Part shown: in pieces, positions 48,478 through 57,175 of the stretch
Position numbering within the stretch: position 1 is the stretch's first letter
How the letters are laid out: the number at the start of each line of letters is the position of its first letter
The notes under the pieces: model-generated
Database searches by the model: none
What the model saw: the letters and a program-made list of their open reading frames with translations, nothing else
Told to the model about the DNA's origin: nothing
Assembly: GCF_020906515.1 (NCBI RefSeq)
Contig: NC_085853.1
Span: forward strand, 1,860,001-1,924,000
Reading direction: 5' to 3'
DNA from: Vanrija pseudolonga
Taxonomy: Eukaryota > Basidiomycota > Tremellomycetes > Trichosporonales > Trichosporonaceae
Length of the DNA: 64,000 nucleotides
Translations under genes and position numbers: made by a program

Positions 48478-49711
48478 ATGCGCACGACTTCTCTCACCCC
48501 TCGCCAGTGAGTCACGACGAAGCACACCGCCCGCACACACTGACCACACCACCCAGACCCCGCGGCCAGTCCCCGAGCCCGGTGGCCGCCAAAATTCAAC
48601 AACAACCTCCACCCACGCCCGGCCCCAGCTCCCACAAGCCCACCGCCGCTGTTGCGCCCTTTGCCGCCCGTAGCCTTGTCCGCGCCGCGCCGGCCATTAC
48701 CGTCAGCGAGTTAGACCACGAGAGTGCGTGGGGTGACGATGAGGGCTCCGAGTTTGGCGACGGCGCCTCCGAGGCGAGCTTTTACTCCCTTGCGCACGAG
48801 TGCGGCGTCAATTGCGCGTGCAGCGACACGGACGGTGACAGTGTGGCGACAGTGCTTGACACGCCGGACCTCACCATCCCCAGTCCGACCGCCACCATCA
48901 CCAGCCTGCCCGAGGACGACACCCCAAAGAAGGACGAGGTTTCTGTGGGGTGGTCTCAGAAGAGCTGGGGAACTGCCTCGTGCCCCCCCCGCAACCCCAC
49001 ATCGACCGATCAGAAGAGCGAGTACGGCCTGCTCTCCAACCACGCCCGGAAGCAGCTCGAGGACCTCGGGCCAGATTGGAAGCCCGACTGGGCCAAGGTG
49101 CACCAGCCGGTCACCCCACTCGACCCCACGTCGCCAGAGTTTGAGGACCTTCTGGTCCGCGCGTGGGTGGCCATCCACGACAGATGGAAAGCCAAGGTCG
49201 CCGAGGCCACCCGCAGTCTGAGCCACTACACCCCGTTCATGCTCTCCCAGTCCACCGAACGTGAGTGGTGTCTGGTGTGGGGCCGACCACTGACCCCGCA
49301 GCCCAGGAGATCACCCTCCGCATCATTCACATGTGGATCGATGTGTGTGACAGCGTCGACAACCTCGCGGTGATCGCCTCGTACCTCTGGTTCGATGAGG
49401 CGGGCAAGCTGCCACCCTCGCCACCTGGGCACGCGGAGTACGACGCCGCCGGCGAGGCGAGCGCGACGACGCCTCGCTACCCCAAGCTCCAGCAGGCCAA
49501 GCGCGACTACCCCGTCCCACACTGGGCGTTCGAGGACGGCGCCGAGTACATCATGAAGCGACAGAGCCCGGTTTACTCGATCACGTCGTCGCCACGCATC
49601 CCCCCGCGCATCCTCCGCCGCTTGCTCGACGGCGACATTCCGGACGCCCGCATCTACTACCCCCTGTGGGTGCCGCCCCAGACCAAGTCCAGTTGGCTGT
49701 GGTGGTTCTAG
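48478..49711 (+). CDS. Unknown protein, 380 residues
   Basis: Exons 48478-48506, 48557-49260 and 49302-49711 join in phase. The first ~65 residues are Pro/Gln/Ser-rich and disordered. An acidic segment follows (SAWGDDEGSEFGDGASEASF) with a small cysteine cluster (HECGVNCACSDTD). The second half looks folded and helical: LEDLGPDWKPDWAKVHQP, AWVAIHDRWKAKVAEATRSL, TLRIIHMWIDVCDSVDNLAV, SYLWFDEAG, ending in WVPPQTKSSWLWWF. I recognise no family. No signal peptide or membrane helix. The consistent intron phases and the Trp-rich helical half support a real protein. Confidence 0.75.
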
Positions 49712-49735
49712 GAGAGGATAGGAGTAAATGGACAG

Positions 49736-50227
49736 TCAGAAGTAAGGACACTCGAGAAAGAGAGTATTAGCCTGCATGGTGGCGACATTATAAGCAACAT
49801 GGCCCCGCATCAGCAACCCCACAGCACGGGGCCGAACCAAACAACAGCACAATAACAACAACAACACAACGCATTCACAAGTCGCGCACGAGCCGCGCAT
49901 CACATGCCCCCCACATCGCATGCCCCAGTATCCTGTCTCTGCATGCCCGATAATATGTACCTTGTATGCAGCCTCGTAACTGTCACCGAGTGGTGGACAA
50001 CCCATTGTGGCGGGGGGAAATGCCTCACCAAGATCGGCGAGGTATGTCGTCACCACAGGGGGCGGTGACGGCGCGTCGTATTCCTCGGGGCGGAGCGGAG
50101 CAGCGATATGCACAGTCGGCAGCAAGCAAGTCGTCCTGGTGATGTCCCCTGGTGACTGTTTGCAGGCAGTGTGACAGTCACTGGGCCTCACCCAGCCGAT
50201 CTTGCCGACGACTCCGTCGAGATCCAT
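49736..50227 (-). CDS. Candidate small spliced gene, unknown
   Basis: Low-confidence model. A start with good context (GAAATGG, 50225-50227) gives MDLDGVVGKIGW. A 36-nt intron-like segment with GTGAGG donor, GTGAC branch and CAG acceptor follows, then an open exon containing APLRPEEYDAPSPPPVV, TTYLADLGEAFPPATMG and SYEAAYK, ending at a GTACAT donor near 49961. An acceptor near 49773 would add ANTLFLECPYF and a stop at 49736-49738. The Pro-Glu-Glu-Tyr stretch does not look like GC noise. Its stop lies 25 bp from the end of the convergent gene at 49711. It could also be an untranslated RNA or chance. Confidence 0.3.
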   Translation of the reverse strand: MDLDGVVGKIGWVRPSDCHTACKQSPGDITRTTCLLPTVHIAAPLRPEEYDAPSPPPVVTTYLADLGEAFPPATMGCPPLGDSYEAAYKVHIIGHAETGYWGMRCGGHVMRGSCATCECVVLLLLLCCCLVRPRAVGLLMRGHVAYNVATMQANTLFLECPYF

Positions 50228-50474
50228 TTCCGCCACCGCCTCGTGTATTAATAGCCCAGTGGCCAGTGGGTCAGATGTTGTTGCGACTCGACCCACCACG
50301 GCCTGCCCACCAGCCAGTGGCTCGCAGCAAGCAGTGCACGAGCGCGATTAAGACCTTGTCAAGGGGTCCCGATACGCGCCGAGGATAAGAGCGGCGTGCG
50401 GGGCAGGTTGTCGGGGTATCATCAACACCAACACCAACACTAACACTGTTCACCTCAACCCCCAACCACCCACC

Positions 50475-51950
50475 ATGGGCCTCTTCAGCTCGCTCCGCTC
50501 CAAGCCCGACCCGGAAGCCCTCGAGGCCGAGATATCCCGCCTCGAGGCCCTCCGGTGGCCCGACGACGCCTCGCGCGCCATCGTGGCCAGGTATCAGGCG
50601 ACCGTCGGGCTGTCGCATGTCCGCACGGCCGACCCGCGCAAGTACCTCAAGTACCTTGACACGGGGTACTTTGAGCCGATCCCGACGGCGTGGTGGGTGC
50701 CTACAGTAACGCTGGTGACAAGCTGACGCACACCCAGGGCAAACTCGCCGGCGAGCCCGCTCTGCCAGCCTTGCTTTGGCCAGTGGGACGACGAGGGGGA
50801 GAGTGGGTGTGCTGAGCGCGCTTGGTCGCTGACGGCAGAACGGCTGTACTGGACGCTCAACCAGGCGCGCCACCACGGAGTGCCGCAGCTGTCGTTCATG
50901 GTGCGTTGGCTGGTGGGGGCGAGCTGACACGCAGCGCCCGAGCGAGATTGCAGAGCAGCGTATGGCGCGCGAGAGGATGCGCCGCGCGAGGGCTATTGAC
51001 CCGCGGTACGCGAGCCGGGTGAGCAGGATGTGCTGGGGTAGACTGGTGGTGGCGAGCTGACGACCTTCGCCAGTACGACGCCTTCCTTGGCCAGTATGGC
51101 CGCAAGGGATACTCGAAGCAGGTTCCCGCGGCGCCGCTGCACCGCGAGTTTGTCGACCTGGGCAAGAGCCACCCCGGCGGCGGTGGCATCGACACGATGC
51201 TCATGATTGATGTGTCTGGGTGGGTGTGGCGCGGGGTCTGCTACGATGCTGACTTGCAGCTCTATGGGCTGGGATCACTACCGCGACGGGTTCGAGCAGC
51301 CGCGGCACATTGACGTGGTGCACTCTATCCTCGGGCGGGCAGTGCACCACACGACCCCGCGCGACCACTACACTGCTGGCGGCGAGGCAGGGATCGGCGT
51401 CGTGACGTTCTCGACGTACGGGCGGTACGTCGGCAAGCTGTCCGAGCGCAACTTTCCCACCATGTGGTCCGACATCCAGAACTCGGTCGGCGGGGGCACG
51501 CAGGTCATGGCCGGCTGGCAGAAGGTGAAGCAGCTGCACTTTGAGCGGCACGGCCAGGCGGCCGGCGCGACCTGGCACCACACGTACGGGTGGCAGGCGC
51601 CCCCCGGAATGGTCAAGCTCAGCCTGCTCGTGCTGCTCGACGGCGAAGCGAACGACATGGACGAGTGGGAGCTCGAGCTGCTCTCCGAGTCGTGGGCGTA
51701 CGTCACGATTCTGCTGATTGGGCGCGACGGCTGCCCCCAGCACCACCGGCACGCGAACGAGCTCGAGCGCGTGTCCCGCGCCAACCCCCACATCCAGTTC
51801 TTCGACTGCCAGGGCCGCATGTGCGAGCGCCTGCTGCTGCACGACGTGCTCCAGGCGCTGTACCCCGCCCAGCCGGTCAGCGACGCCGAGATCCTCGACC
51901 CGAAGTACGACCACCCGCCGCCTGCGTACACGCCGTATGCGAAGGCATGA
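50475..51950 (+). CDS. von Willebrand factor A domain protein, unknown function
   Basis: About 430 residues from five exons (first 50475-50695; later introns near 50696-50737, 50899-50934, 51020-51073 and 51221-51259). The N-terminus MGLFSSLRSKPDPEALEAEI is helical and may be N-myristoylated at Gly2. A short Cys/Trp segment follows (PLCQPCFGQWDDEGESGC), then a helical stretch, then the vWA domain starting IDTMLMIDVSGSMGWDHYRD with an intact MIDAS DxSxS. Further strands are GIGVVTFSTYGRYVG, MVKLSLLVLLDGEANDMDEW and YVTILLIGRDGCPQH; the end is Pro/Tyr-rich (PPPAYTPYAK, a possible PPxY ligand for Nedd4/Rsp5 WW domains). Intracellular vWA proteins usually act as scaffolds or in complexes; the role here is unknown. 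Confidence 0.82.
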
Positions 51951-53298
51951 GCCGGCCGAGGACGAGCCGAAGGCGAGTCCGAGGAGCACGAAGTGACGCC
52001 AGGGAAGACGACGAAGTAGAATGACGTCTGTGTGTATTCTGTTTTGAGAAGTAATTCTATGCATGTAGCTTGTAGGCTGGTGAGTCGTGCGTGTGGTGAG
52101 TGCCACTGCGGGCAGGGTGAGTGACTGGTGGGCCGTGTGGGTCGGTCGTGGTCCGTGATCGAGTGACTGCCACCAGTCGATGCGGACGTCATGTCGGCGG
52201 CCACTTGGCTTCATCCCCCGAGAGAGAGGCCTCGTCCTCTCGGCGGACCCCTCCGCCACAGAGCTCGTCGACCGCCGACGCAAGCACCACCGAGCAGCGA
52301 GCACCCTCATAAGTAACAGCCGTGGCCAACGTGTGGAGACGGGCCGAGGCCACGCCCAAGGGCAGCAGCCGCGGTGACTGCGATTCTGGGGTGAGTCCTG
52401 CACCAACAGCCGGGCCGACGCCACAGCGGCGAGCGACGTGTTCGCGACTTGGCCGCTGGTGCTACCTCCTTTACATATCATGTCTGTTTGCTTCTCTGCC
52501 CCTGCGAGTGACCTTCTCGACCCCAACCATGTATATAGGCCGCACCCCGTCGTCCCGAAGCCAGCCAGCGAGCCAGCACCCGCAGCCGGGCCTTGTCTTG
52601 CACCAGTGCGCAGGAATAGCAATGGCGCGGACTAGTTTCCCGGGGGTGGAGGGAGCAGCTCGACGCGCCGCGAGTTGACTCACTCAGGGCCAACCCCTAA
52701 ATTCTGGCCTGGTGCTGCTGGCCTGGCCGCGTCGTAGTCTGGCGTTGTTCGCTCGCGCGCGTCGCCAGCCAAGGCGCTGTAAATAGCGACAATTGGTACC
52801 CGGCACGGCACGGTCAAGCAAGTGTGTCCCTGATGCCCCCGATTCCTGGTCGTCGAGGTGTCTCGCGGTCTCGCTTGCTCGCTGCCAGTGTTTACAACTG
52901 TTGCTGTGCAGATTAACCCTTGCAATACAGGGCAACATGCACCAAGCTGGCCGCCGCACGCCCTGCAGCGCGACTGGACCACTCTGTGCCGATCTGCCTG
53001 GGCCTGTGCTTTCGTCGTCACTGTTTCGGTCGGCGCCAGGGAAGGGCCAAGGGGCATCTTTAGCCAAGTTGAGTGACTGCGGCATACCTTTCCTACCTTT
53101 GTATTCCTGGCACTTGTGGGCTGCGGCCACCACGACCTTCCTTTAAACAAGGCCATTAAACGTGCATGCACATTCTCCTTCTCCATTGCTCACCTTCCCT
53201 TCCCTTCACTCACTCGCTGTCCGTGTAAAACGAGCTCGACGCTCACTGCCACCCTCTCTACACACACCACAGTCGTTTGTCCCTCGCCTTCCCCCGCC
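51951..53298. other. 1.35-kb non-coding region
   Basis: Upstream of the secreted double-psi beta-barrel gene. A TATA-like GTATATAGG is at about 52532-52540, far from the next start, so it may serve an unannotated transcript or be chance. No gene supported. Confidence 0.45.
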
Positions 53299-54372
53299 AT
53301 GCTCTTCTCTTCCCTCCTCGTCGCCGCCGTCGCGGCCTCGGCCGCCCCCATCGCCAAGCTGCAGCAGCGCGAGCCCACTGGCTGGGCGAGCAAGCTCGAG
53401 CCCTACGACACGTACCACGTCCGCTACGTCGCCCTCGGCTGCTCAAAGCAGCACAACACGCAGTTCTTCACCGACTGCTGCCACCCGCTCAAGAACGGCA
53501 CCGACCTGTCCTCGCGCCCGTCCTACTGCACGCCCAACGCGACCGCCCTCGCCTCGGCCTCGGCCCGTATCGCCAAGCAGAGCGGCGCTACCACCGCTCC
53601 CCTTCCTTCGGCCTCGGACGACGCCGACGACGAGTACTGCTCCGACGCCGCTCCCTCCAACTCGGGCGCCCCTGCCCCCTCGGCCGCCGTCGGCACCCCG
53701 CTCAACGCCCCCGCGCCTTCCCCCGCCCCTACCACCTCGGCTGCTGACGCCCAGGCCACCCCCGACGCCTCGTCCTCGTCTACCACCACCACCGAGGCTG
53801 CCCCTTCGTCCACCACTACCACCGACGCCGCCCCCTCGTCGTCGCCTACCGCCGAGGCTGACTCGGCCTCGTCGGCCATTGACAACAACGAGGCCTTTGC
53901 CGCCGCCGCTGCGCCCACGCCGTCGTCGTCCTCGTCGGACAAGAAGGAGGCCCCTACCCAGGCGCCCTCGTCCTCGACTACCACCACCACGGACCAGCCC
54001 CAGCCTACCTCGGCCGCTCCTACTCAGGGCGGTGGCGGCGGCGGCTCGGGCCAGACCTACGGCGACGCCTACGCCACCTTCTTCTACCAGAACGGTGTCG
54101 CCGGTGCCTGCGGCACCGTCCACTCGGACTCGGACGCCATCGTCGCCATCGACACCAACGGCTGGTGGCAGAACACTGGCCAGGTCTCGGACCTCTGTGG
54201 CCGCCAGGTCCGCATCACCCGTGTCTCGGACGGCCGCCAGGTGACCGCCACCATCGCCGACGCCTGCCCCACCTGCGACACGAACAACTCGCTCGACCTC
54301 TCGGTCGGTGCCTTCAACCAGATCGCCACCCCCGCCGAGGGCATGGTCGGCATCACCTGGCAGTTCATCTAA
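53299..54372 (+). CDS. Secreted double-psi beta-barrel protein (RlpA/expansin-like, loosenin type)
   Basis: Single exon, 357 residues. A signal peptide (MLFSSLLVAAVAASAAP) is followed by a Cys-containing N-terminal segment (GCSKQHNTQFFTDCCHPL, then SYCTPN). Next comes a Ser/Thr/Ala/Pro stalk of about 170 residues that should be heavily O-mannosylated. The C-terminal ~105-residue double-psi barrel has YGDAYATFFYQNGVAGACG, SDSDAIVAIDTNGWW and IADACPTCDTNNSLDLSVGA, with the conserved Asp and paired cysteines. Basidiomycetes have many such wall-associated proteins; some bind or loosen chitin or cellulose, others inhibit proteases. No GPI signal seen. The start is supported by the signal peptide and a CGCCATGC context. 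Confidence 0.92.
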   Translation: MLFSSLLVAAVAASAAPIAKLQQREPTGWASKLEPYDTYHVRYVALGCSKQHNTQFFTDCCHPLKNGTDLSSRPSYCTPNATALASASARIAKQSGATTAPLPSASDDADDEYCSDAAPSNSGAPAPSAAVGTPLNAPAPSPAPTTSAADAQATPDASSSSTTTTEAAPSSTTTTDAAPSSSPTAEADSASSAIDNNEAFAAAAAPTPSSSSSDKKEAPTQAPSSSTTTTTDQPQPTSAAPTQGGGGGGSGQTYGDAYATFFYQNGVAGACGTVHSDSDAIVAIDTNGWWQNTGQVSDLCGRQVRITRVSDGRQVTATIADACPTCDTNNSLDLSVGAFNQIATPAEGMVGITWQFI

Positions 54373-55041
54373 ACTGTCGATGATCAAACCGACAGCGTGA
54401 CGGCCGTCGCGGGTGTCTCACCTTCGCCGACGATCCCGTCACACCCACCACCCCCTCTCCCCATCGGCTGCGCCTTTGGGCTAGAACCCTGTGAACTCTT
54501 TGTCACTCTGTTCTCATCTCCGTTTCATATCTCCCTTCCTGTCGTTCTTTCCCTCTTCACGGTCGCGTATTCCTGCGCGCCCCAGGCTCATCCGTAGCTC
54601 TCCAATGTCTTCATTCTAATGGCGGCTGGCAACAGTCGAGCACGTTGGGGTGAACTGCGGGAGTCTGGGCTGGCGTCGTTCAGCTGCGCCGCACACGCCA
54701 GACGCAGTAGTATGCATGGATCCGGTATCCACCTGTCGATAAATTTAGAGGCGCAGTAAAGGGTGCAAGGGGAAGGAGGACTGCGCGTGTTCGCTTCGCT
54801 GCCACTTTGGTTGCCTGTTTTAGGTTTTGTGTGGCAATCGGTTGACCATCCGGCAGCGAGGCTTCGTGGGCGTGTTTACGATCTGAACAAGGTCGCCGCA
54901 TCAGAACCTGCAGTCGCAGAAGATCAGGCAGACGCTGACCCAAAGCCGCCCTCTACAATATGTGCATGCTGGCACCCAGAGATGCTCCTCGATGCCACTC
55001 AATGCTACCTACTCAGTCTGCTATGTACAATATCGCGCGGC
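54373..55041. other. Convergent intergenic region
   Basis: Between the ends of the barrel-protein gene (+) and HisRS (-). No gene or strong structure seen. Confidence 0.6.
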
Positions 55042-56897
55042 CTAACCGAGGCGAGCCTTGAGGTACTCGACAACGTTGTCAAGCGACACCTCCTCACCAT
55101 TGTCGGCACCCGCGGCGCGCTCGATACCCTGCTCCTTGATGCGCACGACACCCTTTTCCAACTCGGCGGGCGCGAGGATCGCCACGAAGCGCACCTGGTC
55201 GTCGGCAGCCTGCGCCCACTGGCGCTCGGCCTTGGGCTTGGCCTTGTACTGGTACTCGGCCTGGGCGGGTTAGCTTCATCCGCACATGACTCTAAACCCA
55301 CCTTGATGCCGGCCTCCCAGAGTTTCCGGGCAAGCTTCATGCGCTCAGGGAGGAGACCCTCCTTGCCGAGCGAGAGGATGAACACGTCCGTCTCCTTCTC
55401 GCGGGGCTTGGCGGCCTCTGCCCGGCGGCGCTGCTCGAGAATGGCGTACACACGCTCAACGCCGATCGACACACCAACACAGGGCACCTTGTCACGCTTG
55501 GAACCAGCAGCCTCGGCAAACATGTTGACGAGGTTGTCGTAACGACCACCGGCGGCAATCGAGCCGACACCGACGGTGCTCTCGTCGACGCCGTCCTCGT
55601 TGACAGTCGCGCTCTTGGCAGCCTTCTTGCCCTTGCCGGCGGCGGCGGGGGCAGCAGCATCGGCAGCGGCGGGGGCTGGGGGAGCCGAGCCCTCAACAAT
55701 CGCCTCGTAGATGATGCCAGTGTAGTAGTCGAGGCCACGGGCGAGCGACATGTCAAAGCTGATCTTGTCGAGGACACCGAAAGCGTGCTCAAGGTAGTCG
55801 AAAAGAAGGGCAATGTCGGCAAGGCCCTCCTTGGCCGAGGCGATGGTGTTGAGCTTCTCGTCGGCCTGGAGGGTGGCGAGGACCTCACGTCCCTTGCCTA
55901 AAACCGTCAGGACTGTTCAATGCTGGTTGACTCACCCTTGAGGCCAACATACTGGCCGATACGGTCAGCGACGGCCTCATCGAGACCCTTCTCAACAGTC
56001 ATCTCCTTCTTGACATCAGCCCAGGGGAGCTTGTCGAGCTTGTCGACAGCAGACGAGATCGCGCGGGTCTTGTCCGCAGGGACACCGGCAAGCTCAAAGA
56101 TACCGTCAAGGATTTTGCGGTGGTTGAGCTTGATGGTGAACTCTCCAACGTCGAGGGCAGTGAGGGCCTCGATCAAAATGTAGAGGATCTCGGCATCGGG
56201 GACCATGGGGTCGTAGGTTCCGGCAATGTCAAAGTCGCACTGGTAGAACTCGCGCATGCGGCCCTTGGACATGACGGGCTGGTCACGGCGGTAGACCTTG
56301 GCGATGTGGTAGCGCTTCATCGACGTGACGCCGTTCATGGCGAGGTAGCGCGCGAAGGGGACCTATCGCTGTCAGAATACTGCAGCCCGAAAGCTTTCGA
56401 CTCACAGTGAGGTCATAGCGAAGCGAGCACAGTTCACCACCCTGGTCCTGGAGGTCGTAGATGAGCTTCGAGTCCTCGCCGTACTTGCCCGCGAGGATCT
56501 CCTTGAGCTCAAAGACGGGCGTGTCAATGACCTCGCCACCGTGCTTGGCAAAGATGCCCTCGAGAGTAGCAAAGATCTTCTTGCGGAGGAGGGCGGCCGC
56601 GGGCTTGTGGTCAATGGTACCCTTGGGCACCTTGAGCTGGAAGCCGGCGGGGCCGTCCTTCTTGTCCTTGGACTGCTGGGCCTTGAGGGCCTTCATCTCC
56701 TCGACTTCCTTGGAGGCATCCTGCTTGGCGACCTTGAGAGCCTTGATCTTGTCCTGCAGCTCCTTGATACGCTCGTCGACGGACGCCATGGTGGAGAGAG
56801 AGGATCGGGGGATGAGGTGAGGGCGGAGGGAGAGGGTGGCTGTCGGAGCGGCGGGGATTCTCAGGCTTATTGCGCGTAGTGGTGAGCGCTTAAGCAT
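55042..56897 (-). CDS. HTS1: Histidyl-tRNA synthetase, mitochondrial and cytosolic forms
   Basis: Class II synthetase charging tRNA-His. From the first Met (56897) the protein has a presequence rich in Arg/Ser/Leu ([15 protein letters not shown] onward). An internal Met at 56789 ([20 protein letters not shown]) starts at a WHEP-like helical hairpin, the cytosolic form. Motifs: [19 protein letters not shown] and [12 protein letters not shown] (motif 2 region), [27 protein letters not shown] (HisA), [11 protein letters not shown] (HisB/motif 3 region), [16 protein letters not shown]. About 575 (long) or 540 (short) residues over four exons. An Ala/Pro/Lys-rich insertion (about 55610-55690) interrupts the catalytic domain between the two His motifs. 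It is divergent from the ABCF gene. Confidence 0.95.
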
Positions 56898-57175
56898 GCA
56901 GTTGTGATGGGGGTAGTTGTTGCTGTTGAGTCGATGTTGCAGCTCGTCGTTGTCGATCCCATCCGAGTCTCACCTCACCCATCTCGACTAGCTCGTAGGA
57001 GGGAGTGCCGGCCCAAAAAGTCGGCAACCGCTGGGTGCAGCTTGGTTGAAACAATTTGCTTCCGCCCATCACTGCCCAGGCTCTCGGCTCCGCGGTGGAG
57101 ACGATGCTCAACCTTCACGAAAAGTGCATCAGTGCAGCCTCCATCAACCATCTTGACACCTCCAGTGCTTCAAAA
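56898..57175. promoter_or_regulatory. Shared divergent promoter, HTS1 / GCN20-like
   Basis: 278 bp separate the two start codons. It contains TGAGTC at 56927-56932, one base short of the Gcn4-type TGAGTCA, on the HisRS side. No TATA box recognised. Confidence 0.5.
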
